Shown here piece after piece: positions 1 to 10,670 of a stretch of DNA of 64,000 nt. The stretch is from the NCBI GenBank assembly GCA_015501055.1, contig JADNYV010000014.1, positions 62,001 to 126,000 on the forward strand. Direction: 5' to 3'. The stretch's first letter is position 1. Every line of letters starts with the position of its first letter. The position numbers and the translations under genes were made by a program. Origin of the DNA: Mucidula mucida. Its lineage: Eukaryota; Basidiomycota; Agaricomycetes; Agaricales; Physalacriaceae. Under the pieces are notes generated by a model, which had not been told where the DNA came from, ran no database searches, and was given only the letters and a program-made list of their open reading frames with translations.

Positions 1-1184
1 GGAGGGGGTAGTGGGACTGGTGATGGGGGAAGGGGTACGGTAGTGGGCGACGGCGGCGATGGAGTAAGCAAACTGAGTGGTGATAACGGAGGAGAGGGTG
101 ATGTGTGAAGAGGCGGTAATGGCGGAGTGCTGAGGGGTGATAACGGAAGGAGTGGGGAACGGTTCTCTGCCGGAGAAGGTGTTCGTGAGGGGAGATCAAG
201 AAAAGAGAACTCAAGTGGTGGGAGCAGTGCGGGCGATGGTGGAAGAGAGAAAGGTGGAAGACCTAGCTCTGGGATGGGGGCTAGGATGGACGGACGGATG
301 GGGGAGGGAGTGACGGGGTGGAAAACAGGCTCCGGAAGAGTGGACGGACCCGAAAACTGAAGACGGTTGAAGCGTCCGGGAAGAGCTGATGGTGCAGTGG
401 AAGGATCACGAGCAGTGGCAGGACGGATGTCACGGTTTGTGGCAGTACGACGGCGCTCTGCGTTCCTCGCACGGATGATGGCTTTGGGGTCGTCAACAGC
501 AGGTAGGAGGCTGCGTCGAGCGCGACGGTCGGCCGTGATGGGTGCACTGGACTGTACACGGATGAGAATACACGACAGACGACGCGGATCTGAAGGTCTA
601 CGGTTGTTCAAGATAGCGGTGGGCTCCAGATGTAGGTACTAGGTACCGTTCTTCTGAGCAATATGAACAACAAATAGGAGGAGAACTGAGATGCATTCCT
701 ACTGTACGAGTTGGGTATAAGTACTCTACATACGATGGTCTTGTACACAATAAGAGGATGGTCCAAGCAATGAGAAGGACAATAAGTAAACTAGAAAGGA
801 AGTAAAAGAATAAGAGAAGTGGTCCGAGAGTAAGTACAGGGTAATGGTCCGTGTGCGGCCCAAGTTAATCCTCTACAATGAAGTTGATATCAATATATGA
901 ATAAAGCAGCAGAAAGGGAGATAAAACTCTAGTCATCAAAGGTAGCCTCGCAATGGTTTATACACGAACGCGTTTTAGACCGTTTCGAGTTCTCTTAGCA
1001 ATTTCTCAGAAGGCCTGCAGACTGACCCGCCGTGACGACGCGGCGAATAATAAGAGCTACGACTTTCAAGACGCTTGTACTGTGCGAAGGTTCTCATCGC
1101 CGAAGTCGGATGTCCAAGAGTTCAGATTCTGTGCGCATTACTCTACCTAGTCCAACCAAGTGTGTGTGCTTGCGTCACCACCCT
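1..1184. other. G-rich simple-sequence tract and gene-poor edge
   Basis: The first ~360 bases are strongly G/purine skewed on the plus strand and consist of degenerate GGTGATGG / GGGGAAGG-like words with no clean period. Translations of this tract are low-complexity Gly/Arg/Ser and look like composition artefacts. From 360 to 1184 I see no reading frame with a recognisable domain. It could be the far end of a gene or a minisatellite reaching in from the left; the window edge prevents deciding. Confidence 0.5.
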
Positions 1185-2451
1185 CTATAATAGACGACAT
1201 AATAGTGGGCATATGCGCACAAGCGAGCGCGAGATGATGCGAGGGTGGAAAAATTCTGTTTTATCCCAGACAAGATACTTTCGCTCGCGAGGTTTCATGG
1301 TACTGACGAAACTCTCGAATGCTGCGAGAGCCTCTACGGCGGTAGGTCTTTCCTCAGGACGTGGTGAGCGTAAAATGTTTTGAAGAAGGCTTTGAAATCA
1401 TCGAGACCACCGTAATCCTGTCTCAATCTCAGTGCATGTTTCTATCCGCGAAGAAAGACCAACCCTAAATAACATGAGGACTGTCCAAGCTGCCTGGAAA
1501 ATGTCGACCTTGAACGGATTATAGGGCACAGACAACGACAATTCCGGCATAACATTGTACTGCCCGGAAAGACCAACCGCCCGAGCGTTCTCCGGACCTT
1601 CCGGATGAAAACTCACAGACTCAAAGTCTATGAGGAAGTAATTGACCGCTCGGACCCGACATCGCCGCCGTGTCTTCACCCACTTGCAATTGTCGCCTTC
1701 CTGCAAATAAGGTGCGGCGAAATGAAACCCGCTGGGCACAACACGCCTAGAATCTATGAGGATGTTCGATACGCAGATATCACTGCTGGACGTTAGTCGC
1801 AGACCAAAGAACCGAACAGAATCTTACTGGTGAGAAAGATTGTGAGAACGCAAGAACACGATGCCTACGAATGCAGCATCTAAGATACGAGTCTCGTTTT
1901 ATGACGATGGCGGTATACCTCGAGAAGCTGTCTTGAAAATTCTACGACCTCCTCTCGACAATGAAAGGAAGGATCATCCTGGCAAGAACGGAAGCACGGC
2001 ATTACAAGGATAACTTGTTCCCCATTCGGTAAGTCAACGGTGTCAAGCAGCGGAACCAAGTGGTTAAAGGGATCCTCTTATATCTAGAGAGTTGAGCCGA
2101 GTAGACATAATCTCCTCATTTGACCCCTTTGCCACGCGTTTCAAGACAACCTTGCGACCGTTGGGTGCGATGGCGTCAACGAGGTCGGCAAGACACTGAA
2201 GATAATATAAGCATGAGTTACAGTTAAAACCCAGAATACGAGGGCTTGTACTATTATGCCCATCGAGTCTTCAAGTCGAAGAGAAAAGCTACGGTGAAAG
2301 ACATCCCTTTCCGAATCCAAGACGGTTCCCAGTTTGGATGAAAGCGCGGACGAAGCCGATAGCCCCGCGATTCAAGAAAAGGCTGAATGGCTACCCAGTC
2401 CATTTCGAGAGGATATCTTCCGAAAGGCTCAATTGAAGCCTGTTCTGCCAT
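1185..2451 (-). pseudogene. Protein-kinase-like gene with altered catalytic loop, frames broken
   Basis: This is a member of the kinase-like family common in Agaricomycetes. From the N-terminus (start ATG at 2451) there is a W-x-x-x-Q-P-F-L-E-S-R-G-Y segment followed by L-R-P-R-F-H-P-N-W-E-P-S-W. Next comes a beta-strand region with G-R-K-V-V-L-K-R, giving the putative ATP lysine near 2130. The catalytic loop reads H-H-D-I-C-V-S-N-I (1790-1840), so the usual HRD is HHD but the Asp and Asn are kept. The metal motif reads I-D-F-E instead of DFG (~1630). The motif P-Y-N-P-F-K-V-D-I-F (~1515) is typical of the family. Short introns separate these blocks. Two places do not join in frame, near 2065 and near 1390-1400, each repaired by one base. 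It is either a pseudogene or a gene with consensus errors; if functional it is probably a pseudokinase. The stop at 1185 follows a frame rich in family-like sequence (P-R-P-E-E-R-P-T-A). Confidence 0.55.
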
Positions 2452-3284
2452 TGCAAGATAATGGGAGCAGCGAGACATCCGGAAAGCTATCGCCAAACAG
2501 CTCACAAACAGAGTTTGCCACGCGAGCACTTCCTTTTCAGGGTTTGCGCCACAGAGGCTTGCTTGGCTCTCCCGCCACCTTTGGGGTACGTAGATTTTTG
2601 CGGCTTCTCACAGTTGAATACATCCAAGTACAACCGAAAAACTCTGTGAGATCCACCTAAGCTTGCTTCCACGCGCAGAAAGAGAAATCCGCGTACTGTG
2701 ATGGAGAAGGTTGAAGGTGCAGTCTGCAGCGTGGACAGTATCGCATCGGTTAATGCACGGTTACATAGGAACAAGTTTACTGATAGTGCGTTACGTGGCG
2801 ACGGGCAGTGCCCCTTGCAGACTGCATAGGAATCATGATTGCGGAGAAAGAAAGTTTCCGTTGATGCCTGTTGATACCGAGTTGATGCTGGTGCGATCGA
2901 CTTGACACCTCTTGCCATGAAGCCAGTACTTACTCTTTACTTATTGCATTGAGCGTGATTCAACGTCTTTCATCGCACTGCTATTTCGCTAGCGCTGATG
3001 GCGGACTTACCAGACATACACATTGGACGTCTTCGCTGTGCACGTTTGGGTTGCCAAATGTTCCACGAACTACAATGTTTTCAAGTGTAATGTGAGTTGG
3101 ATATGGCGGGGGCTACCTTCAAATTGTTCAAAGAGCTCAAGGAGCTCGCTACCGGACAACAAGATACGCAAAATTCGGAGCCGTGTCGCGCTACTGTGTC
3201 GCGACTCGGGGGTCTATCTCACCTCAACAACAACTTCTCCTCACCTCGGCATCTTCGTTCCGTGACTCCATTCCCTCGCCCTGC
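2452..3284. other. Intergenic, no supported gene
   Basis: This stretch lies between the start of the kinase-like gene and the 3' end of the P450. One minus-strand open frame (2502-2918) spans much of it but shows no domain, no convincing splice context and no family resemblance. I see no RNA gene or clear repeat. Confidence 0.4.
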
Positions 3285-5435
3285 TCAATACAGCTCCCGA
3301 ATAATATTCGACATCTCTGCCGAACGAGTGGAAATGATGAGAGGGAACGTGTGTGGCACCCTGACACGAAGCAATAAGCTTCAAGGTGAATGGATACAAC
3401 AGTGAACGTACGAGATCACGCCAGTCTCCATTGTAACTTTCTCAGAATCGAATCTTGGTCCTGGCCGCACGTTGAAGGCCGTAAGAATCGATGCGACGAA
3501 TATCCACACGTTGTAGTAGCCCATAGTCCTGCGTAATATCATTCCATTGACAACTATTCCGATTGAATGACCTCGAGAAACACCTACCGTCCAGGACATA
3601 CACGACGACCAATTCCAAACACAATGTCGGATGGATCCTTGGCGGAGGGATCCAACTTCCCATCAGGACCCAGATATCGTTCGGGTTTGAAAGAAAACGG
3701 TTCTGGAAATACAGCCTGGGGCGGTCACGATCATGTAGCAGAGAAGATCGAAAAAACATACAGCGTCATGAGCTATGGCCCTGGAACGGAACAGTCAATG
3801 TTCAGTCCAAACAGCAGTGAATCTGGTGCAACATACCACAGGTTAGACATGATAAAGGCACCCTTGGGAATGAAGTAGCCTCTATACACATCATCCTTCG
3901 TAGCAGTATGAGGAATAGCTGAATGGAAACACTCAGTCTTGTATTGTTAGCGTTGGATTGATATGATGACCTACCGATAGGCGCCGCCACGTAATACCGC
4001 AGGACTTCGCGTACCAGCGCAGTGACGTAGGGAAGGGAGTCCATGTCACCAAAGTCGGGAAGACGACCGGGGCCGAGGACCGCATCAATTTCCGCCTGTG
4101 CTGTCGCTTGCGCCTTCGGAAACTGCGCCATCGCCAGGAGGAAAAACCCTACAGAACCCAATGTCTAGCATTTCTCGCGGTCAACGAATTATCAGGCGAG
4201 ACGGGAAGCAACGAACCGTATCGACACCGGCTGTGCGGATGCCTCGTTCAGCACTATTCTACGAGATCGAGTAATAATGGACTGACCCATATACATAGAG
4301 CCTGCAGCACTCTGAATGTGATATTCGTCCGCGGCTCTGTCTTTGGTTTCTGACGGATTGAGGGCTTCCAAGCAGTACGAAACGAATGATGGCTCGTAGT
4401 TGCCGGTTGCCTGTAGAACGTGAGTGATGCGATGGCGAAAGGAAAGACAGGCGCGCACTGACCATTTGCTTCTTGGTCATGTCCCAAGGTACATTCCACA
4501 TATCATGCGATAGTTGACGCCATTGTCGGGCTTTCCTCTTGAATCCTGCACCAGGAAACCATTCGGGGATATACTTGAGCGATTCCACCATATCCTGAGT
4601 CCCTCATTGAGCTCCGCTAGTCCTCGAAGAGATTCGACTACTCACGACAAGATATTTCCCCGGTCGTGCAGCATCCAAGACGGACTTCAACGCCGTATCA
4701 TTGAGTTGTACTAAGGGATCGTCCTTTAGTTGGATTTCTAGGCCATAAGCCGCTGAGAGCACGATTGTCGCCGCCATATGCTTGATATGGGCCATGAAGT
4801 CGTCCGGGGAGTCCAAGAGTCGATGTAACAGTCCATGCGCAGCCTTGACTTGTTTTGGAAAGAATCGCTTCACGGCAGTCTCGTTGAATTCTTGACGGAA
4901 GTATCGTCTTTGTTGCCGCCTGTGGTCCTGCTGTCAGTCGTAGTCCAGCCAGATATTGAGCATCTCACCAATCCTCGTTATATTGGTGAGATGTCAAAGC
5001 GCGCTCCCAGCCCATGAGTTCGTTGGCCATGACAAACGAGGGCCTTGCAAACGCGATGAGATATTTGTGGCTTCGTCAAGACGATTTGCTTACCTGCCAG
5101 AGTACATGTTTCCCTTCTTACTGAACAGGTCGATAACAGCTGCTTCGGAGTTGAGCACCACGATGGATGTACCCAATACGTCGATGTGTAGAATGTCGCT
5201 GTCTGTAAAGGCTTAATGATAGCTTGCTCGCTTAGAGGGCTGACCTACCAAGTTCCTCGGACCATTTCGCAAAAGTCTTCCACTCAAACTGAGTCGGCAG
5301 ATTAAGCAAGTTCCCGATGATTGGGTAGCGCGGAGGGCCAGGCGGGTACGGGTGACTCTTCTTTTGACGAAGAAAGAGAATCGACGCCAGAGCAAGTATT
5401 CCTGCGGCGATCGCGGTAAGGACGTGGATAGACAT
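3285..5435 (-). CDS. Cytochrome P450 monooxygenase, multi-exon, apparently intact
   Basis: This is a heme-thiolate monooxygenase anchored in the ER by an N-terminal helix (residues ~5-23) followed by the proline hinge P-P-G-P-P-R-Y-P-I-I-G-N. Splicing out introns of about 36-60 nt restores all P450 landmarks. They are the C-helix W-R-Q-Q-R-R, the I-helix A-G-V-D-T-T (~4230, split by introns), the K-helix V-x-R-E-V-L-R-Y (~4000), the F-x-P-E-R-Y-L segment, and the heme loop F-G-I-G-R-R-V-C-P-G-R near 3590-3630 with its cysteine ligand. The last exon ends at the TGA at 3285. The heme region needs three closely spaced introns, and all junctions are GT-AG and in phase. Predicted length is about 500 residues, normal for the family. 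The gene resembles the basidiomycete 'O-methylsterigmatocystin oxidoreductase-like' P450 group. The exact CYP family and substrate cannot be read from sequence. It lies 4 kb from a UbiA-family gene and may belong to a terpenoid cluster. Confidence 0.93.
4961..4993. repeat. 12-bp perfect inverted repeat spanning a P450 splice donor
   Basis: The arm CATCTCACCAAT at 4961-4972 is repeated as its exact reverse complement at 4982-4993, with a 9-nt spacer. On the gene strand the 3' arm contains the 5' splice site GTGAGATG of a P450 intron. The pre-mRNA could therefore fold the donor into a stem. Confidence 0.8.
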
Positions 5436-6310
5436 GGCGAGTAGGATGGCACAAGAAGCACGAGTCAGCCATGATAAAGGGAAGCCGATTTGGGTTTAGC
5501 GAAGTTGTGTGTCCGATTGCCCCGTGTTCATCAGGTCCTTGCCGCAAGCTTGAAGGGATTCATTTTCAGATCTTGTTGCGAACCTTCAAGCAAATTTCCC
5601 AATCAAACTTGAGGATTTCCGCTCCTCATCTTCGTGATATTCTGGGTTCAGAGACGACATGTATGGGTCCTCCGTGAGGCGGGACGGCGGGGGGCGATTG
5701 AGGCGGGAATGGATGATCGCCATGGCGTGTTGGGACAAGGTGGGGATCAAGTGGGGATGCACTCTCAGGCCAAGCGATCAGGGTCTGATGAAAATGGTCT
5801 GGAACGATCGGCATCTTTGTTAAACGACGACCACCATCAGCCGGACCGTATCTTTAACGTACGCAGCTTCTGCTACCCACCTAGCTGCAGCCTGCAGTCT
5901 ACTTTGTGTGCAGCACGTTTGTATCGAATTTATGGCTACTTATGGCGACGTTTCGTTGCCTGTCAACTCTCGTTCCGGCTACTCTTCAAGGCTGAATGTT
6001 TGTCGCTGTGAGTCCACTATACGTACAACCAGTGTAACTTCATTCTGATGGTGAAGTGTCAAGCCGACAATCATTGATGCTCGTCTGGATCAAATCCTCG
6101 TGGACTGATATAATCTAAACGCTTCTTGCACTAAAAACGCGTCCTTCCTTTTTCCCAGTGTCGCCTCCATCGGATTTCTGGGCTCAGACATATTCCATTT
6201 CTCGTGCGCCTGACACGGAAAGCTGACAGCTAGCTCTGATGCTATAAAGACAATTCGGTAATCACTTAAGTCTTTGACGCCCCAACCCTTTCGAGGCTCC
6301 ATTTTCAGCC
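5436..6310. other. Divergent intergenic region between P450 and 7TM gene
   Basis: This region contains the 5' sides of the minus-strand P450 (start 5435) and the plus-strand membrane protein (start 6311), so it should hold both promoters. I found no convincing TATA box close to either start and no additional gene. Confidence 0.5.
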
Positions 6311-7695
6311 ATGACCGCCCCACTACTCGTTCCGGACAATCTTGCTTCTACGGGCGTTGAATCCCTTTGCTATGGCGTCTTCATCACGCTGACAATCGCG
6401 TATGCTGCCTTGGCTTGCATGCGCCGCGACGCAAAGGCGTACACTCGGCACTCCCAGCTTCCCATGAAAATCGGTTCTGCTGTACTTTTTCTCAGTGTTA
6501 CTACTGTAAAAACGTATCTTCATCTCACGTCGTCTCCAGTCTCAATTGTTTTAGCACTGGACGTCTACAATGATCCGCCTCTTCGAAGCATTTGCTTTCT
6601 TTGAGAACGGTCAAGCGCCAACATTGTACTATGCCGACCTGACCAGATGGACTCTAACGTTGAAGACATCATCGGTCGTTGTTGCAGTTCTCTCCGGAGA
6701 CGCGATGATGGTACGTTTGAGTCTGGCATTCAATCGAGTATATGCCTGACTCGTATCACTAGATCTATCGACTGTGGGTTGTATGGGGACACAATATTTA
6801 TGTGTGCATCTTCCCTTTGATCACTGAGGCTGGTCTCTTTGGTAAGCCCTGGTTGGTTCACCAGGTCTGTACGCTCATCTACAGGCCAACAGTATGTGGA
6901 ATTGGGATGGTTAATACCCTCTCTCATCTAAACCCTACTACGGAGAACGGCATCTTTGCATCGGCAGCAGGTCAATGGATCACGAGCGATTTTGTGATTA
7001 CCTTTGTGTATGTTTGACTGCTTTGAGTCGCATCATCATTCGATTGATGCTGCCTTGAAATATAGCACGAATATATATTGCACTGGTGCGCATCTAATAA
7101 CGGAAGAAGTTTGTTTCTCATCCTCTACAGCTCTGATCGCCTTTCGGATCTACAACGTCGACAAACATTCAAAGATGGCTGGCGTCGTCCGTCTCAGCCG
7201 TATAAATCTAATTGTGATACCCTTCAATCTTGGTCACCTACCGACTATGCTAATGTTTCAACGTAGTCAGCTCTGGTCATACTCGTCGAAAGTGCGGCTA
7301 TCTATACGTGCGCATGGCTCACGATTTCATCACGAAGACATCATTGACCACATTGTTCTAGCACTTGGACCGTGGTCTGCTTGATTGTGTATCAATGCGC
7401 ATCGAACGCTCTCTTCCCCGTTGCCGATATCCTCCCGTGTGCAGCTGGCGTATCGTTCATGCTCATCAACGTCCGTGCGGGCCTGGGGTGGGCGCAGACT
7501 TCCGCGGGAGCACCACCTTCATCTCTCATGTTCCGGGTGGAAAACACCGCAATGTCCACTGCGATGAGGAGTGAAGAAGGGTACAATTTGAAGCCCTTTG
7601 AACTGGAGATCAACGAGAGTGTCGTTCGGGAGACTCCAGATCAGAGTAAAGCGGCACTTGATTCTGCTGAGCAGCGCGAGTTGTCACAGTATTGA
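6311..7695 (+). CDS. Seven-helix integral membrane protein (Agaricomycete family, function unknown)
   Basis: After removal of several short introns the product is a polytopic membrane protein of roughly 330 residues with an extracellular-type N-terminus and no signal peptide. Visible blocks are helix 1 (V-F-I-T-L-T-I-A-Y-A-A-L), then an exon with a Y-Y-A-D-L-T-R-W-T-L-T-L-K stretch. A helix ends in G-D-A-M-M|I-Y-R-L-W-V-V-W-G-H-N, and two or more hydrophobic segments follow. The C-terminal tail is hydrophilic and ends at the stop at 7693-7695. The D-x-x-x-x-Y-R-x-W-x-V-W-x-x-N signature recurs in a large, mostly uncharacterised family of seven-helix proteins in mushrooms. A sensor or receptor role is often supposed for such topology but nothing here proves it. 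The start ATG at 6311 opens directly into helix 1. Confidence 0.75.
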
Positions 7696-9395
7696 CGTTC
7701 ATTCAATACACCGCTGGTTCTTTTTCCTTTCTGATGTTTGCAAGCTATGACTTTGCTTGGCTTCATCTAGGCAACTGAAACATCTACGTAAGGGCTAGGT
7801 AGAGTACAAACAAGGACGGCGTCTTCTTTGGTGCTGACTTGCAAGGCCCCGGTTCAAATTGTATACCTGCCCGTCTTCCTCGCCTGTTCTGGGCTTCACG
7901 AGCTCCCTGCCACCGGTATTTATATAGCCGGGCTTTTTCCATGTCTCTCGTTGGCGCGCGCGTCCTCATCTCGACTTTTATTTCTTGTTCGTCTGTAAAG
8001 GCTGCAGTCGCCGTCAAATCAAAGATCAAGGTTCACATTTCCACGACGTGCATATTTGTTGTCTCTCAGAGGTGTCCGCATCTCGGAATCTTATCTCGAG
8101 TCTCTTTCTTCAACTTGTACCACCATGTTGTACTGGCGACGTCCTTACTGCCTTTCTTGCATCTCTTCCTTAACGCCGCCCCAGCCTGACCTCGTTCGGC
8201 ATACTATCTAGTATCCTTTCACCCTCGCGTCAATTTATAAGTATTCGTCAACCCAGTCTGATGCCTTTTCCCTTCCGCCTCGTGCGGGTCACATAGTTCA
8301 GTGGCTGTTCTCTCCCGCACTGACTCCACGGTGTCTTTGAATCTTTTTTGGTGAGTGCCGATATCATCTTGTCTTATTCCTGGCCTCGTTGCCACGGTCA
8401 TTGCTTGTGAATCTACACGGTCGAACGTTGAACGTTGATTCGCAATATTACTCGTGATCGCACGTCAGAAATCCAACTTGCTTCATTGACTTGTCTTTGT
8501 TGACTTTCCGAGTAGCATATTGACCGTCGGACAGTCTATACGCTCGTACCAAATCTTTGCCCGTTCTCCCGTTTCTCGGTTCCGGATGTGGCTACTATCT
8601 CTTTCATCCTGGCACAACTCCTGTTCATTGGCAGCCCATCCCTCTCTCGTTCGATATCCGAGTCTCGTTGAACTAGCCGCTTAAGACCAGCTTTTTTTGA
8701 GATTGAGTCTGTGCACGCCGATTTGGAGAGGATCCGGACATGGGTCTGACACAATCACGCACACCCACAAGGCACAAACAAACACTACGACACGGCTGCC
8801 ATTCCTTGACTCTTTCTAGCGCTGCGTCTTCACCTTTGTCGCCAATCTCGCATCTCCCCGGACATCTGGTGTCTTTCTCCTAGCGTGAGTGCTTCTCACT
8901 GTCTTCTGTGACACCAAGGAAGATCTGTGCCTAGTTTCCATTTTGTGGTCTCCAACAACCTGATAAAGTCGAACATCAATAGGTGCACCAAGTATGTTAA
9001 GAGTGTTCAGATCTTGAGGCTCATTGCTCAATCATCAATGCATGCAATTAATAGAACTTGAAAAGATAACCCAAGTCCTACAAATAGGCAGCTAGCTCAG
9101 TCAACTTGAGCTACGCTGAAATAAATTGCTCCCGTGGAATTTTTTTTTGAATCCATATACAAAAGTGCCCATCTCTGAGACTGGTTCAACCTTTGGAGAA
9201 CAAGAATACTGCAAGATTCTGTACTCCTCAAATTGCGCTCCTGGAGAAGGAGGTGAGCCAAAAGCCTTCAAATGTTGATTGGGAGAACTCGGAGGGCGCT
9301 TGCTTTAGAATGAGATGAGGATGAAAAAGATAATAGCGAGGCAGAGAAGACATAGTCTGCCTAGACCCACAAGAATCAGCCAGCTAGGTAGAGCT
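7696..9395. other. Long gene-less stretch, pyrimidine-rich on plus strand
   Basis: About 1.7 kb without a supported protein. The part 7940-8900 is unusually rich in CTTT/TCTC words on the plus strand, and frames on either strand lack domains. It might be a long non-coding transcript, a promoter for the UbiA copy downstream, or decayed sequence. Confidence 0.4.
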
Positions 9396-10334
9396 GCCGG
9401 GAGCAGACCTTTTCTGAATTTGGCACTCTTCCTATAGGTGTCTTTGTATCCAGGCCAGAATCTACCCATCTAATGAGGCCTAGATTCCTCTGTTCACCAT
9501 GGCATCGCTTCTGTACAAGAACATCCCGGTGAAAGAAATGGCTTGTCCTATCGTCATTGCCTTCGTCTACGGTATCTTCTACCTGTACTCCTTCGTTGTC
9601 GCCAACCAAATTGCGGGTGTCGAAGAGGACAAGATCAACAAGCCTGACCGCCCCATTACATCTGGCGCTACGTTGCTTAAAGGAGCGACTGTCCGATACT
9701 ATGTCCTCACCGCGTTGTATCTCGCCTTCTCGTGTTTTCTCGGATTGGCGAAACGTGGTCTTGTCTGGATTGCAATCATGTACGCGCACAACTTCCTGGG
9801 GTTTGCCACCTTTGGGCCGACGAAGGACATGTGTGTGGAGTTTGGTGCACTGTCACAGCTTATGGCAGCATGTACTATCGGCGGAGCTTCCCCAGAGATG
9901 GGCTGGAAGTGGACAAAGACCATCTTGATCATCATGTGGTGCGCCATTCCACTTCAGGACCTACGTGATGTTCCTAGGGACCTCAAGGCTGGTTGTTGGA
10001 CAACACCTATGATTCTAGGTCACCAGGTGACATGCCGTGTACGTCGTACCATTTTGTTTCGCTCCAACTGCTGAAGTCTGCGACAGTGCGCTTTTATATC
10101 ACAGCGGGCATTTTTGTGGCGCAGTACCAATTCATCACGGAGTGTATTCTTGAACAGAGGGACAATGCCGTAGGCTGGGTTACGTCGGTAGTGATCGCCT
10201 TTATGGGTCTGACTGTGATTGTCCATCTCTTTGCTGATCGTTCCCTCCATGGTGATCAAATCTCCTATAGGCTGTACACAGTAGTTTACCTAGCTCAGAT
10301 AGCTGCAGCGTGCGTGGCACTGAAGGCTCATTGA
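9396..10334 (+). pseudogene. UbiA-family gene copy 1, decayed
   Basis: This is a homologue of the three intact UbiA-family genes at 26.3, 31.4 and 36.9 kb. The second exon (from about 9484, with an internal ATG at 9499) is well preserved and includes the first polar motif N-Q-I-A-G-V-E-E-D-K-I-N-K-P-D-R-P. Three lesions are visible. First, exon 1 is recognisable only as a degenerate match ending ...GGCACTCTTCCT at about 9429-9440, and its splice donor reads ATAGGT where paralogues have GTATGT or GTACGC. Second, the second metal-binding motif is altered: V-P-R-D-L-K-A-G-C-W replaces V-P-G-D-x-K-A-G-R-x. Third, an 8-base insertion before the last intron (10019-10031) shifts the frame. The last exon (to 10334, ending V-A-L-K-A-H) still matches the paralogues. 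It is most similar to the 26.3-27.3 kb copy. Confidence 0.85.
10019..10031. repeat. 13-bp perfect palindrome created by an 8-bp insertion
   Basis: The sequence is GTCACCAGGTGAC. At the homologous place the 26-27 kb paralogue reads CTAGGTGACATG, so eight bases have been gained and generate the palindrome. The geometry resembles the footprint left by excision of a transposon with 8-bp target duplications, though no element remains. Confidence 0.6.
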
Positions 10335-10498
10335 ATCTACATGAAGTACTCTGAAATATATACTACTGTCATTGCTTCAAGTTCCACTTACATGTTAAAT
10401 TGGGTCTACGTTGCGGCCAATATCTCATTCATTGAGAACACTGAATTCAACGGCAACATTGAAACAGTGTTGTACGCGAATACACATTTCCCGCTACT

Positions 10499-10660
10499 TC
10501 AGTTGGGAGCGCAAATAGTTGTTCTGGCAAGCTTTGCACTCTCATGAGATGGGCAGAACACAGGTAACGGGTTGGACTTACTTCCTTGAGATTGCGCGAA
10601 GGCGCACGAATGTCCAATGCCGTAGTGGTTTGAGCCGTTGCAGGCATCAGTGACTGAGGG
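10499..10660 (-). pseudogene. Small secreted protein copy, truncated and frameshifted
   Basis: On the minus strand the middle exon of the small secreted protein family is almost unchanged (D-A-C-N-G-S-N-H-Y-G-I-G-H-S-C-A-F-A-Q-S). The preceding exon coding for the signal peptide is missing, because homology stops just before the first intron's acceptor. The last exon has lost about 15 bases that encode S-C-G-V-L in the intact gene, and its frame is broken. Its intact sister is at 25843-26162. Confidence 0.85.
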
Positions 10661-10670
10661 GCGGTAAGAG

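Larger units (their letters stand above)
9396..10670 (+). repeat. Inverted segmental duplication, arm 1
   Basis: This arm carries UbiA copy 1 plus a convergent small-secreted-protein copy. It matches the arm at about 25960-27380 in the opposite orientation. Homology continues through the non-coding gap between the two genes (for example the shared words ATATTGGCCGCAACG / AATTGGCCGCAACG and GAGACCCAATTTAAC-like sequence), so the pair was duplicated as a block. Confidence 0.85.

Noticed and set aside
1..642. Gly/Arg-rich frames in the G-rich tract
   Set aside because: Low-complexity translation of skewed DNA; no start context or homology.
2502..2918. Minus-strand frame of 138 codons
   Set aside because: It overlaps the 5' side of the kinase-like gene, shows no domain and has irregular composition.
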